From: CAZMVY01 sp964653435
GTDB taxonomy: Bacteria; Planctomycetota; Phycisphaerae; UBA1845; PWPN01
Length of the DNA: 64,000 nucleotides
NCBI GenBank assembly: GCA_964653435.1
Contig: CAZZFA010000001.1
Coordinates: 80,974-144,973 of the forward strand
Direction of reading: 5' to 3'
Positions 1 to 8,965 of the stretch are shown one piece after another. The notes below the pieces were generated by a model that searched no databases, had not been told where the DNA came from, and saw only the letters and a program-made list of their open reading frames with translations. Each line of letters starts with the position of its first letter. Positions within the stretch are counted from its first letter, which is position 1. Made by a program: the position numbers and the translations under genes.

Positions 1-2
1 TG

Positions 3-284
3 GCCCGCATCCGAGTCCCGATCGGCCAACTGGAGCAGGATCAGGTCGCCCGAACGGGGCCTGGCCGGACGGAGATTTCGCCGTTCCGTGTGACCGGGAT
101 CTGCACGTTTCTGATCGGCGTGCTGATTCTCGGTATCCTTCCGTGGGCACGGGAGCCGATCGCAATGGGACTGGATGCGGCGATCGGCCTGTTCCTCGCC
201 GTGGCGGGGGTTGTGATGTTCCGACGCAGCCGGCCGTCCGTGTCGCCGGCGGATCGCAGGCAGGTCGCGGAGCGGCGCGCATGA
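3..284 (+). CDS. C-terminal part of a small membrane protein
   Basis: The reading frame is open from the left edge of the window, so the 5' end is missing; 93 residues are visible. Two hydrophobic stretches can be seen, ICTFLIGVLILGILPW around residues 31-46 and GLFLAVAGVVMF around residues 60-71. Each ends in a basic patch, and the tail is charged and probably cytoplasmic. I do not recognise the family. The TGA overlaps the ATG of the following oxidoreductase gene (ATGA), so the two are probably translated from one message. It could be an integral membrane subunit or an anchor for an upstream domain that is outside the window. Confidence 0.6.
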   Translation, partial: ARIRVPIGQLEQDQVARTGPGRTEISPFRVTGICTFLIGVLILGILPWAREPIAMGLDAAIGLFLAVAGVVMFRRSRPSVSPADRRQVAERRA

Positions 285-1312
285 GTACCATCGGCATCGG
301 CATTATCGGGTCGGGGTTCATGGGGCTGACGTATTCGGAGACGCTCACGAAGTACTGCGCGGAGCAGGGCAGGCTCGTGGCGATCACCGGCGGCTCGCGG
401 GCCGCGGATCTGGCAAAGCAATACGGCGTGGCCTGCGAGGCGAGCGCCGCGACGCTCATCGACCGAGACGACATCGAGGCGGTCATCGTCGCGACGCCGC
501 ACGCGACGCATGCTGAATATGCGTTGGCGGCGGCGAAGGCGGGTAAGCACCTGCTTATCGAAAAGCCGATGGCCTCGACCGTCGCCGAGTGCGACGCGAT
601 CAATGCGGCATGCGAAAAGGCGGGCGTGAACTGCGCCATCGCGTTCACGCAGCGGTTCCGCCGGTGCAACGTGGTTGCGAAGAAGCTCATTGACGAGGGC
701 CGGATCGGGCGCATCCTGCTGATCAAGGAGCTGGCGCTCAACCCGGGCGGAATGGGCACACTGCCACCCTGGCAGAATACGCCGGAGAACCTCGGCACGC
801 TCTTCGGCCACGGAGTGCACGGCATCGACCGCATCCGCTGGTTCACCGGCAGCGAGATTCGGACCGTCTACGCCCGGTGCGGGAGCATCGAGCCCGGGGT
901 GAAGGTCGAGGGCACCAGCATGCTGCTGATGGAGCTGGTCGACGGGACGACGGCGAGCCTGTGGGAGTCGTTCCAGATCCCCAGACCCGGGTTCCCGCGG
1001 TCGGCGTTCGCCGCGTGGATCGTCGGCGAGCGCGGGCTGATCGACCTGGATGCCTACGGCGAGCTTCGCGTTTCGACGGACGGCGGACCGTGGGAGGTCG
1101 TCGAGACGCAGGCCCCGATCGACTGGGCGGGCAAGGGCAAGCTTGACCCGGTGCGAATGCAGTCGTATCGCGACCACATGAACGACTTCCTCGCGAGCAT
1201 CCGCGAGCGGCGCCCGCCGTGCGCGACGGGCGTCGATGGGCGGCAGTCGGTCGCCGTGGCGCTGGCGGCGTACGAGTCGTCGCGGAAGCGGGCCGAGGTG
1301 CGGCCGGCGTGA
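281..1312 (+). CDS. Gfo/Idh/MocA family NAD(P)-dependent oxidoreductase
   Basis: The 343-residue product begins MSTIGIGIIGSGFMG, a Rossmann nucleotide-binding turn (GxGxxG type) at residues 6-14. It then carries the family's catalytic EKP motif in LLIEKPMASTVAECD (about residues 92-106). These enzymes oxidise or reduce sugars, inositols and related polyols in the cytoplasm with NAD(P). The C-terminal half (WFTGSEI onwards) fits the alpha/beta substrate domain. The ATG overlaps the stop of the upstream membrane protein gene, which decides the start. A class III aminotransferase follows about 100 bp downstream, so oxidation of a sugar or cyclitol followed by transamination is a plausible pathway, but that is inference. 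The substrate cannot be read from the sequence. Confidence 0.9.
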   Translation: MSTIGIGIIGSGFMGLTYSETLTKYCAEQGRLVAITGGSRAADLAKQYGVACEASAATLIDRDDIEAVIVATPHATHAEYALAAAKAGKHLLIEKPMASTVAECDAINAACEKAGVNCAIAFTQRFRRCNVVAKKLIDEGRIGRILLIKELALNPGGMGTLPPWQNTPENLGTLFGHGVHGIDRIRWFTGSEIRTVYARCGSIEPGVKVEGTSMLLMELVDGTTASLWESFQIPRPGFPRSAFAAWIVGERGLIDLDAYGELRVSTDGGPWEVVETQAPIDWAGKGKLDPVRMQSYRDHMNDFLASIRERRPPCATGVDGRQSVAVALAAYESSRKRAEVRPA

Positions 1313-1416
1313 GGATCGGCGTCCGCGGGTTCCGGGCGCGTGCGCACGCGTCGCACGAGTCCCTTCCGGCCGTCGCGGATTCCGACCGGGTTTGCGCCGC
1401 AGGGAACGGGACGGAC

Positions 1417-2715
1417 ATGAGATTTGACCGATCGAAGGCGCTCTACGAGCGGGCGTGCAAGGTGATTCCCGGCGGGATATCGAGCAACGTCCGCGCGAGC
1501 TGGCAACCGCATCCGATGTTCTACGAGCGGGGCGAAGGATCGCACGTCTGGGACGCAGACGGCAACGAGTTCATCGACTATGTTCTGGCAAGGGGGCCGC
1601 TGCTGCTGGGGCATTCGCCGAGGCGCGTGCTCGAGGCCGTGCACCGGCAGATCGACACGGGCCTGATGTACGCAGGGCAGACCGAGCTGGAGGTCCGCGT
1701 CGCGGAGAAGATGGCCGAGATGGTACCGTGCGCGGAGATGGTGCGATTCTCAAACAGCGGCTCCGAGGCGATCCACGGAGCGATCCGGCTGGCGCGGGCG
1801 GTGACGGGGCGTACGAAGGTCGTGCGTTTCGAGGGCCATTACCACGGGTGGTTCGACAGCCACATGTGGAGCTACGCGCCGCCGCTGGATGCCGCCGGGC
1901 CGCGCGAGGCGCCGGTGCCCGTGCCAGCCACAAAGGGCCAGCCGGCCAGCGACGCGGCCAACATCATTGTGCTGCCGTGGAACGACCTCGACCTGCTCCG
2001 CAAAACGATGGATGCGCACGCGGGCGAGATCGCGGCGGTCATCACGGAGCCGATGATGTGCAACATGGGGGCGCTCATGCCGCAACGGGGGTATCTGCAG
2101 GGCATGCGCGAGTTGTGCACGAAGCACGGGGCCGTGCTGATCTTCGACGAAGTGATCACAGGGTTCCGGCTCGCGCCGGGCGGGGCACAGGCGTACTGCG
2201 GCGTGACGCCGGACCTGGCCACGTTCGCGAAGGGACTGGCGGCGGGGTTCCCGGTGAGCGCGATCGCGGGGAAGCGCGAGCTCATGAAACATTTCGGCGA
2301 TCTGAGCGTGTCGCACGCGGGGACGTACAACGCGGGCGCGCCGTGCATGGCGGCGGCGCTGGCGGCCCTGGAGGAACTCAGCGCGGACGACGGGGCCGTC
2401 TACGAGCGGTTGAGGATGCGGGGCACGAAGCTGATGGAAGGGATCCGGCGAACGGCACCGGCGGCGGTGGTGCGAGGCGTGCCGGCCGTGTTCCACGTGT
2501 CGTTCGGCGGCAATCCGGATGCCCGCGACTACCGCACGTACCTGCCACGCGACGCGGAGAAGTACAAACGTTTTGCCGTGGCTCTGCAGGATCGCGGCAT
2601 CCGCGTGGTGCCGGAGGGGATATGGTTCGTGTCTACGGCGCATACGGATGAGGATGTGGAGCGGACGCTGGCGGCGGTGGCGGAGGCGGCGAAAGAAATA
2701 CGGAATGCGGAATGA
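1417..2715 (+). CDS. class III aminotransferase, glutamate-1-semialdehyde aminomutase-like
   Basis: The 432-residue protein is a PLP enzyme of fold type I. It has the order expected for the HemL-like branch: MRFDRSKALYERACKVIPGG at the N-terminus, NSGSEAI for phosphate binding, LIFDEVITGFR with the Asp that contacts the pyridine nitrogen, and FAKGLAAGFP with the likely Schiff-base lysine. HemL proper makes 5-aminolevulinate, but planctomycete genomes carry many HemL-like paralogues that act on amino sugars or omega-amino acids. With a Gfo/Idh/MocA oxidoreductase just upstream I favour a sugar or cyclitol aminotransferase. The start is the ATG after a GGGACGG stretch. An earlier in-frame start would run back into the oxidoreductase gene. 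The last codons overlap a short repeat (GGAATGCGGAATG) that recurs just after the stop. Confidence 0.85.
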   Translation: MRFDRSKALYERACKVIPGGISSNVRASWQPHPMFYERGEGSHVWDADGNEFIDYVLARGPLLLGHSPRRVLEAVHRQIDTGLMYAGQTELEVRVAEKMAEMVPCAEMVRFSNSGSEAIHGAIRLARAVTGRTKVVRFEGHYHGWFDSHMWSYAPPLDAAGPREAPVPVPATKGQPASDAANIIVLPWNDLDLLRKTMDAHAGEIAAVITEPMMCNMGALMPQRGYLQGMRELCTKHGAVLIFDEVITGFRLAPGGAQAYCGVTPDLATFAKGLAAGFPVSAIAGKRELMKHFGDLSVSHAGTYNAGAPCMAAALAALEELSADDGAVYERLRMRGTKLMEGIRRTAPAAVVRGVPAVFHVSFGGNPDARDYRTYLPRDAEKYKRFAVALQDRGIRVVPEGIWFVSTAHTDEDVERTLAAVAEAAKEIRNAE

Positions 2716-2738
2716 TGAATACGGAATGCGCAGGAGGA
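2690..2738. repeat. short GGAATGCGGAATG-type repeat at a gene end
   Basis: Imperfect copies of the unit ACGGAATGCGGAATGATGA run through the last codons of the aminotransferase gene and into the spacer. The opposite strand reads as repeats of the peptide IPHSVF. This is a familiar type of low-complexity dispersed repeat in planctomycete genomes (recalled, not searched). It forms the C-terminal residues IRNAE of the enzyme. Confidence 0.5.
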
Positions 2739-2898
2739 ATGGCTACCCGCGACCCATGAGTACGTGGTTCGCGTAAAGACATGGCACGCGGTGCGGTGAG
2801 CGACGCGGAAACGCAGGGATGACGAGGTGGAACGTCCTTGTACGGACGCTCACGAACGAGAGAGGTTGACTGCACAGAACCCGCACCCAGGGGCAGAC

Positions 2899-5823
2899 AT
2901 GAGACGCATTGTTGCATCATACGTGGGACTGATCTGGCTGGGCTTCGTTGCGGCCGAGGCGGCCCTGGGGGCGGCGGCTGATCCGCCGTCGAAACAGGCG
3001 CTGTTCGAACGGGTCTTCGGCGACTATGCGAGACTCGACCCGGCGACGGTGGCAAAGGTGAAGTCGCTCACGCCGGGAACGCGATACTACGTGGATCGTA
3101 CGCCGGAGCATCCGGCCGAGGTCTGGTTCATCGACACCGACTCGCGGCATCAGGAGCACTGCCGGCCGATTCTCGTCCGGGTGATCGACGAGGACGGGGA
3201 TCTCGTGAAGGGGGGCGAACCGGACCAGGATGGCGACCTCTATCTCGCCGACTGGCACGCCGACGGCACGGTGGATTCCGTGGTCTCGTACCAGGACGAC
3301 GACGGCGACGGGGACGTGGACGAGATGGGGATCTTCTTCTTCTCGCCCAACGACCGTTACCTGGGCGCCGATGCGCTGCGCGTCTGGTGGGACTGGGACC
3401 TCGCCGACCGCAACCTGGTCTGGTACGACGTGAATTTCACGTACCGGCAGCCGGACTGTCAGTGGCGGACGCACTTCGGCGGCGACGAGATGTTCTGCCT
3501 GTTTGCGCTGACGCCGGACGGCGTACGATGGGAGCCGATCTTCGAGAATCCGTTTCTCTTTTACGACACGGACGGCGACGGGGAGTCGGAGGTTGTTCTC
3601 CGGATCAGCGGTAAGGCGGAGCAGATCGAGTCGATCCGGTACAGCTTCGATGCGGATAACGCGAGCCGTCCGACGATGCCGCACCATTACGATTTCTCGC
3701 TGACCTCGCTGGGGCCGGGCCACACGCTCGGCGAGAAGTCGCCCACGCCCGGCAAGTCGAACCTTCGGCCGGATCCGATGTGGTGCGCGGCAACACGGAT
3801 CCGAGGGATTCCGACCGGCCCGTACCTCGCGCACGACCGGGCCCGGCAATTCGTCAACCGGACGCAGTGGGCACGGACGCTGCTGACGTGGGATGAGAAC
3901 GATCTGAACACCGACGGGGATTATGAGCGCGACCCGCATCTGCGATGGGAGGGCGTCATTGCGCACCCCTCGAAGGACTTTCCGCGGGTCGGCGGGCCAA
4001 CCTGCGGCCCGACCAACAAGCGAAATGAATTGGACCTGGTTCCGGACGGGCCGACGCGGCTCTACTACGATCCGGCGGATCGTCGCATTCACCTCCGCGG
4101 GGCCGATGAGGCATGGATCGATGTGGACTACGATCTCGATCACAGGATCGACATGCGATACACATTGCGCGATGTTGATGCGGATGGTGTCCTCGAGGTC
4201 CGGGAGATCGACACGGATGCCACCGGCGAGCCGGAACTGATCCTGTACCGGGAGCGGCCGAAGGTGGACGATGTGCCGCTGGAGGAGGGCTGCATCGCCG
4301 ATACGTACCGCACGGCTCTGGCGGAGGCGCTGTCGGACAACCAGATGCTCATCGATCTGATGAAGGCCGTGCTGCGTGCCAGGGAGCCGGCCTTCACGCC
4401 GGACGCCGTCGAACAGTTTTACCTGGAGAAGCTCGCGGGCTTTCTGCCGGAGCAGCGTGTCGGCGAGCGGATGCGGGCGAGCCGGAACACCGCCCGATAC
4501 TATCAGGACCTTGTGCGCGATCGGTATTACATCCGGCTGGAGAAGCTGCTGTCCGACACGGGACAGATTGCGAAGCTTCGGAAGCTCTATGCCGCGGGCG
4601 ACTTCACCGCTGCGGCGCGGTGGATCCGGGAGACCTTCCCCGCGGTTGCGCCCCAGGCGCCCGTCGGGCCGGAGGGGCCGGGCGAGAGACTCGTTCAGGG
4701 GCTCGCGATCCGGCTGGTCAATCCGGCGGACATTCTGCGGGAGGGTGAGCTGGTGATGGTGAGCACGGAGGCGATACGCAAGGCGGCGCCGGACTTCAAT
4801 CCAGGTGACGCGGCCGTGCTGGCAGGGGATCGCTGGCTGGACTGGCGGCGGATCCCGCATCAGGTGGACCGTGCCGGGCCGGACGATCGCGAGGAGCTGT
4901 GCTTCACGGTCTCGCTGGATCCCGGAGCAAGCGAAACGTTCCAGCTCGGCCGCGCGCCCAAGGGCGAAGCCCGGCCACCGTTTGCGAACCGGACGGCGAC
5001 GGCGCAGGACTGGGTCCCGCCGAACATCGGATGGGAGTCCGAGCGAATCTGCTACCGGGCCTACTGGGGGCAGTTTGATTTCTTCGGAAAGAAGGTCGAT
5101 CGACTGATTCTGCCGACGATCGGCCACCAGAGCTACCACGACGAGACGGAGTGGGGCATCGACGCGCTGAACGTGGGAGCGACTCCGGGCCTGGGCGGCC
5201 TGACGCTGTACGTCGGCGAACGGGCGTACCCCGTGCAGAACCCGGAGGGCAAAGGGACCGTCGAGTTCACGAAGAGGGTCCTCGCCGAAGGCCCCGTGCG
5301 CGCGGTGGTCGAGTTTACGGCGGACAAGGTTGGACCGTACAAGGTGCGGGTCCGCTGCATGGCCGTGGCAGGACGGCAGGAATCGCCCGTCCGTGTCCTC
5401 GTGAGCGGGCCGGCGACGGCGGAGCCCGTGTACCTGGCGCCGGGCTTCACCCGGTTGAGCGACGAGCGGATGATCGTGGACGACAACGCGGGCGTCTTTG
5501 CGACCTGGGGGCGACAGACGGTGGTGATCGGCACGATTGGAATGGGGCTGGTCTTCGACCCGGATGCATTCGGCGGCGTGGTTGAGTTGCCCGGTGAGCG
5601 CAGGGTCCGGTTACGGACGCAGGTGGGCCGCGAACTGGCTTACGTGATTCAGGCGGACTGGCTTCGCGGGCGGCAGTATCCGCGATGCCCGACAATCGAG
5701 AACTGGTACGGAGAATTGAAGCGGCTCGCACTCTCGTGGCGGAATCCGATTGAGGTGGAAGTCATGCCGCCGAAGGCGGCGAAGCCGGCTGGGGAAACTA
5801 CGGAGCAAGGGGCCGCCCATTGA
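2899..5823 (+). CDS. large secreted protein with Asp-rich calcium-binding-like loops and a DUF4861-like C-terminal half
   Basis: The start at MRRIVASYVGLIWLGFVAAEAALG gives a normal signal peptide with likely cleavage after ALGAAA, so the 974-residue product should be exported. The first half has several Asp-rich loops of the DxDxDG kind, for example PDQDGDLYL, DDDGDGDVDEM, DTDGDGESE and DVDADGVLE. These resemble calcium-binding or integrin-like motifs. From about residue 585 the sequence (IRLVNPADILREGELVMVS and the WLDWRRIPHQVD region) resembles DUF4861, an uncharacterised family near carbohydrate-active enzymes. I am only moderately sure of that domain. Neighbouring genes suggest a role in binding or breaking down a sugar polymer outside the cytoplasm. 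No catalytic motif was recognised. Confidence 0.7.
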   Translation: MRRIVASYVGLIWLGFVAAEAALGAAADPPSKQALFERVFGDYARLDPATVAKVKSLTPGTRYYVDRTPEHPAEVWFIDTDSRHQEHCRPILVRVIDEDGDLVKGGEPDQDGDLYLADWHADGTVDSVVSYQDDDGDGDVDEMGIFFFSPNDRYLGADALRVWWDWDLADRNLVWYDVNFTYRQPDCQWRTHFGGDEMFCLFALTPDGVRWEPIFENPFLFYDTDGDGESEVVLRISGKAEQIESIRYSFDADNASRPTMPHHYDFSLTSLGPGHTLGEKSPTPGKSNLRPDPMWCAATRIRGIPTGPYLAHDRARQFVNRTQWARTLLTWDENDLNTDGDYERDPHLRWEGVIAHPSKDFPRVGGPTCGPTNKRNELDLVPDGPTRLYYDPADRRIHLRGADEAWIDVDYDLDHRIDMRYTLRDVDADGVLEVREIDTDATGEPELILYRERPKVDDVPLEEGCIADTYRTALAEALSDNQMLIDLMKAVLRAREPAFTPDAVEQFYLEKLAGFLPEQRVGERMRASRNTARYYQDLVRDRYYIRLEKLLSDTGQIAKLRKLYAAGDFTAAARWIRETFPAVAPQAPVGPEGPGERLVQGLAIRLVNPADILREGELVMVSTEAIRKAAPDFNPGDAAVLAGDRWLDWRRIPHQVDRAGPDDREELCFTVSLDPGASETFQLGRAPKGEARPPFANRTATAQDWVPPNIGWESERICYRAYWGQFDFFGKKVDRLILPTIGHQSYHDETEWGIDALNVGATPGLGGLTLYVGERAYPVQNPEGKGTVEFTKRVLAEGPVRAVVEFTADKVGPYKVRVRCMAVAGRQESPVRVLVSGPATAEPVYLAPGFTRLSDERMIVDDNAGVFATWGRQTVVIGTIGMGLVFDPDAFGGVVELPGERRVRLRTQVGRELAYVIQADWLRGRQYPRCPTIENWYGELKRLALSWRNPIEVEVMPPKAAKPAGETTEQGAAH

Positions 5824-5865
5824 GGCGGCAATTCCGTGCCGGCAGGGCGGACCGGCGTACTGTGA

Positions 5866-6603
5866 GTGCCGATGGTCATTGACGGACACGTACATATCGG
5901 GACGTCGCAGTTCCTTCAGATCGACGCAACGGCGGAGATGGTGATCGCCCTGGCGGATGAGGTCGGCGCCGATCGTCTCTTCGTGACGCACGTGACAGCG
6001 CTTTGGCATGAGATGCGCGAGGGCAACGACCGGCTCGGCGCGGAGTTGGCGCGGCACGGCGACCGGCTGCTCGGTTATGCGACGATCCCCTCGCCGCGGT
6101 ACGGAGCGGCGGCCGTGGACGAGGTTCGGCGTTGCGTCGAGAGGTACGGAGTACGGGGCGTCAAGCTGTATTCGCATCCGGAGGCGCCCATCACGGAGGC
6201 GTGGACATACCCCGTACTGGAAACGGCGGCAGAGCTGGGGCTGGTCGTCCTCGGGCACCTCACGCCGGCCGAGTGCGACGGGCTCCTGCGGCATGTGCCG
6301 GATGTGCGGCTGGTGATGGCGCACATGGCGGGGCAACCGTACGCATTCGGGAACTGGCACCTGGCCGTCGAGGTGGCAGAGCGACACCCGAACCTGTATC
6401 TCGATACGGCTACGTCGCAGATGGATGACGGCATGCTGGAGCATGCTGTCGAGCGGCTCGGTGCCGGAAGGATTCTGTTCGGGTCGGATATGCCGTTGCT
6501 CGATCCCTGGGTACAGCGTGCGAAGGTGGAGGGGGCGGCGATCTCCGACGAAGCGAAGCGGCTGATTCTGGGCGGCAATCTGCAGCGGCTGCTGGGGTTG
6601 TAG
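5866..6603 (+). CDS. amidohydrolase-2 family metal-dependent hydrolase
   Basis: The 245-residue TIM-barrel protein has the expected metal ligands: HVH at the end of strand 1 (MVIDGHVHIG), a histidine in VLGHLTP, another in VMAHMAG, and the strand-8 aspartate in LFGSDMPLLDP. Amidohydrolase-2 proteins hydrolyse or decarboxylate small acids and lactones in the cytoplasm. The start is GTG, or an ATG two codons later; I cannot decide between them. The next gene, three bases downstream, encodes a homologue that lacks these ligands, and the two are surely co-transcribed. The substrate is unknown. A sugar lactone would suit the neighbourhood. Confidence 0.85.
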   Translation: MPMVIDGHVHIGTSQFLQIDATAEMVIALADEVGADRLFVTHVTALWHEMREGNDRLGAELARHGDRLLGYATIPSPRYGAAAVDEVRRCVERYGVRGVKLYSHPEAPITEAWTYPVLETAAELGLVVLGHLTPAECDGLLRHVPDVRLVMAHMAGQPYAFGNWHLAVEVAERHPNLYLDTATSQMDDGMLEHAVERLGAGRILFGSDMPLLDPWVQRAKVEGAAISDEAKRLILGGNLQRLLGL

Positions 6604-6606
6604 GCG

Positions 6607-7353
6607 ATGCGGTTCGACATCAACGCATTCTTCGGACCGTGGCAGTTCTGGCCGTTGCGGCACCCGGGCATGGAGGATGTGCTGCGCCTGATGGATCGGT
6701 ATGGGATCGATCGCGCGGCAATCACGTCGCTTCGCGGGATGTACGGCGAGCGGCACGAGGCGAACACGGAGACGCTGGCGGCGGCCCGGGCGCACGGCGA
6801 TCGGCTGACGCCCCTTGCCGTGCTGAGCCCGATGCGCGGCGGCGGAGCGGCGGAGCTTCGGGCGCTCGTGGAGGAAGGATTCCGCGCGATTCGCCTGTAC
6901 CCGCTGCTGCACGCCTACCGGCTGTACGATCCATTTGCCGACGAGGTATGCGAGGCGGCTGCGGAGCGTCACGTTCCGGTGATCATCTGCACGCGGCCGA
7001 TGATGAACTTCCGCTTTGCCGCATACCCGATCGAGGAGGTCGGCGCGCTCGCCGGGCGGCATCCGGCGACGCAATTCATCCTCAGCGGGCCGAATTACCT
7101 CACGGAGTTCCGGGCGGCGGTGCTGGTCATGCACACGTGCGCGAACGTTGCGATCGAGATCACCTGCATGCAGGGGCTCGAGGCGTTGCGGCGGACGGTC
7201 GAGGCGGTCGGCGCCCATCGCGTGCTGTTCGGCACGGGGATGCCGCTGCACTACCCGGCGTGCAATGTCGCCAAGCTGACCTCGGCGAAGGTGAGCGAGG
7301 CCGTGCGCGAGGCGGTCTCTGTCGGCAACGCCCGGCGCATGCTCGGTGTATGA
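6607..7353 (+). CDS. amidohydrolase-fold protein lacking metal ligands (likely pseudoenzyme)
   Basis: The 248-residue protein aligns by eye with the preceding amidohydrolase over its whole length, including the strand-8 region LFGTGMPLHYP. The metal-binding residues are missing: HVH is replaced by NAF (MRFDINAFFGPW), the His of GHL is replaced in ICTRPMMN, and the strand-8 Asp is Gly (GTGMPL where the partner has GSDMPL). The gene begins three bases after its partner, so a regulatory or heteromeric role beside the active copy is plausible. Complete loss of zinc-binding residues with good conservation of the fold argues against simple decay. What the protein binds is unknown. Confidence 0.75.
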   Translation: MRFDINAFFGPWQFWPLRHPGMEDVLRLMDRYGIDRAAITSLRGMYGERHEANTETLAAARAHGDRLTPLAVLSPMRGGGAAELRALVEEGFRAIRLYPLLHAYRLYDPFADEVCEAAAERHVPVIICTRPMMNFRFAAYPIEEVGALAGRHPATQFILSGPNYLTEFRAAVLVMHTCANVAIEITCMQGLEALRRTVEAVGAHRVLFGTGMPLHYPACNVAKLTSAKVSEAVREAVSVGNARRMLGV

Positions 7354-7396
7354 TCGCCGCCCGCCGCCCGTCCCGTGTCCGATGCGACCGTACGCG

Positions 7397-8437
7397 TCAC
7401 GCCCCGAGCAGGTGCTCGATCACGAGGCGTTCGAGGCCTTCGTAGTCGCGGGCGGCGATGAGCTTCGCCTCGGCACGGCGGTCGAACGTCCGCACCTTGT
7501 GCAGCAGCAGCTCAAAGAACCGCTTGCTGTTGGCCAGGTGGGCCGTGTTGTTCGCCTGCTTCTGCGTCCGCATGACCTTGACATCCAGGCCGACGAACTC
7601 GCCGTTGCGCCCGAAGCCGCCCTCCTCGAGCACGCGGACCTGATTGAACGCCGCACGGAGATTCGCGGCGCCGAAGCTCTTGTCCTGGTCGAACTTCAGG
7701 CCGTTCTGATCGTTCAGGTGGACGCTCCAGAGCTTCCTGTGCTGAAGGGCGAAGGCCATCTCGTCGGACGGGTCGAGGCCGGCCAGCAGAGCGTGGGCCG
7801 TCTCGATAAGCCCGCCGACACGGCTTGGATCCTTCGTCTCATACGCCATGGCGATCGCATGACCGATCGTGGGAACGTAGGCGTGGTCCATGGGCTCGTT
7901 GGGCTTGGGCTCGATGAGGATGAGCACCTGCGGGTCGTGGTCGAGCATGGTATTGATGGCATCGAGCAGCCGCTGATAGGCCTCTCGGGCGTTCTTCGAC
8001 TCGCGGATGTACGTCCCTTCGCGGGCAAGCCAGAGGACGATCTTGTGCGTGCCGAGCTCGTTGGCGATGTCGATCGTCTGGAGCGAGCGGGCGATCGCGT
8101 ACTTCCGGCACTTCGGATCATTGTTCGTATAGCCGCCGTCGATCGTCATGGGGCTTTCCCAGAGTCGCGGGGCGACGAATTCGGCCTCGAGGCCCTCGTT
8201 GTCGAGCATCCGGCGGACCCGGCGGGCCTCGTTGCACACCTGCCTGGGCGACTTCGTGTCGATGTCGGGCACGGCGTCATCGTCGTGGAACTGCACGCCG
8301 TCAAAGCCGAGCTTCTTGTAGACCTTGAGCTTCTTCGCAAAGCTGACCGGCTGGCGGACCGTCGGACCGAACGGGTCCGCGCCTTCGTGGATGTTCCATG
8401 GACCGAATGAAAAGCGGTATTTCGTGAGTCTGGCCAC
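7397..8437 (-). CDS. class I xylose isomerase-like TIM-barrel sugar isomerase
   Basis: The 346-residue protein follows the actinobacterial class I XylA pattern closely: FHDDDAVP (XylA His54/Asp57), LIEPKPNEP (Glu181/Lys183), IETAH (Glu217/His220), KFDQD (Asp255/Asp257) and LDVK (Asp287). XylA interconverts aldoses and ketoses with two divalent metals in the cytoplasm. Two active-site differences stand out. The Asp245 metal ligand is His here (VHLNDQ against IDLNGQ), and Phe94 is Trp (RLWESP against NLFTHP). The protein is about 40 residues shorter than XylA. It may therefore act on a different sugar. The start is a GTG eight bases after a clear GGAGG. It converges with the amidohydrolase pair, with 43 bases between stops. 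Confidence 0.85.
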   Translation of the reverse strand: MARLTKYRFSFGPWNIHEGADPFGPTVRQPVSFAKKLKVYKKLGFDGVQFHDDDAVPDIDTKSPRQVCNEARRVRRMLDNEGLEAEFVAPRLWESPMTIDGGYTNNDPKCRKYAIARSLQTIDIANELGTHKIVLWLAREGTYIRESKNAREAYQRLLDAINTMLDHDPQVLILIEPKPNEPMDHAYVPTIGHAIAMAYETKDPSRVGGLIETAHALLAGLDPSDEMAFALQHRKLWSVHLNDQNGLKFDQDKSFGAANLRAAFNQVRVLEEGGFGRNGEFVGLDVKVMRTQKQANNTAHLANSKRFFELLLHKVRTFDRRAEAKLIAARDYEGLERLVIEHLLGA

Positions 8438-8963
8438 AGACTAATCCTCCATCTTCAAGCCACCTTGCTGCGGGCACCGCGCCGCGCCGGCGACACTTGT
8501 ACCGGATTGGCAGGGATTGTTCCAGTGCCGTTGTCGGCAGGAGGATGCTTCCTTTGCCGAAGCCGTTTCGCGGAGCGCGCATCCCGGACGGGCGCCGGGG
8601 ATCCCCAAGGCGGCCTTCGGCCGCAACCGGACACGGGCGCGCCGGCCCCCGTCATGCGGAGCGAAGCGAAGCATCCGGCTTGTCTGCGCCAATCGGCCGG
8701 ATTCTTCGTCGCTGCGCTCCTCAGAATGACGGCTGGCGCTGCCGCCGCAGCGCGATCCATGCGCGCAAGAGCTGCGACGGAAGACTCTACTGCCGTTTTC
8801 GGTAAGACAGTTTCGCATGCGGCGAGCAGCGCCGCGAAGGTTCAGTCGCCCCTGTGGGGCTTTGCGCGTGTTGACGCCGGGAACCCAGGGCTTACGCCCT
8901 GGGCTACTCTCGGTCGCCCCTGCGGGGCTGGAAACGAACGAAACTCTCAAACCGAAAGCGGCA
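8438..8963. other. intergenic region made largely of two dispersed repeats
   Basis: No convincing gene lies in these 526 bases. The XylA-like ribosome binding site is at the left edge, an 80-bp palindrome-ended element is in the middle, and a MITE-like element fills the right end up to the stop of the fucose-isomerase-like gene. The remaining 8460-8650 stretch shows nothing I can name. Confidence 0.7.
8651..8730. repeat. 80-bp dispersed repeat with inverted ends (GTCAT...ATGAC)
   Basis: The element begins GTCATGCGGAGCGAAGCGAA and ends CGCTGCGCTCCTCAGAATGAC in inverted orientation, so its ends can pair. On the opposite strand it reads as the peptide-like pattern LRSAATKNPA...FASLRMT. This pattern is widely seen as a noncoding repeat in bacterial genomes (recalled knowledge). 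It is not a gene. Confidence 0.65.
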
Positions 8964-8965
8964 CT
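8788..8965 (+). repeat. MITE-like dispersed element, copy 1
   Basis: The left end TGCCGTTTTCGGTAAGACAG and the inverted right end TGCCGCTTTCGGTTTGAGAG are imperfect terminal inverted repeats. The tetranucleotide CTAC flanks both ends, as a target duplication would. A second copy lies in inverse orientation at 43088-43375. The interior contains GTCGCCCCTGNGGGGC palindromes. The right edge touches the TAG stop codon of the fucose-isomerase-like gene. Confidence 0.6.

Noticed and set aside
41..1177. Long minus-strand frames opposite the oxidoreductase and aminotransferase genes
   Set aside because: They are opposite-strand images of G+C-rich genes with Arg/Pro/Ala-rich products and no conserved motifs.
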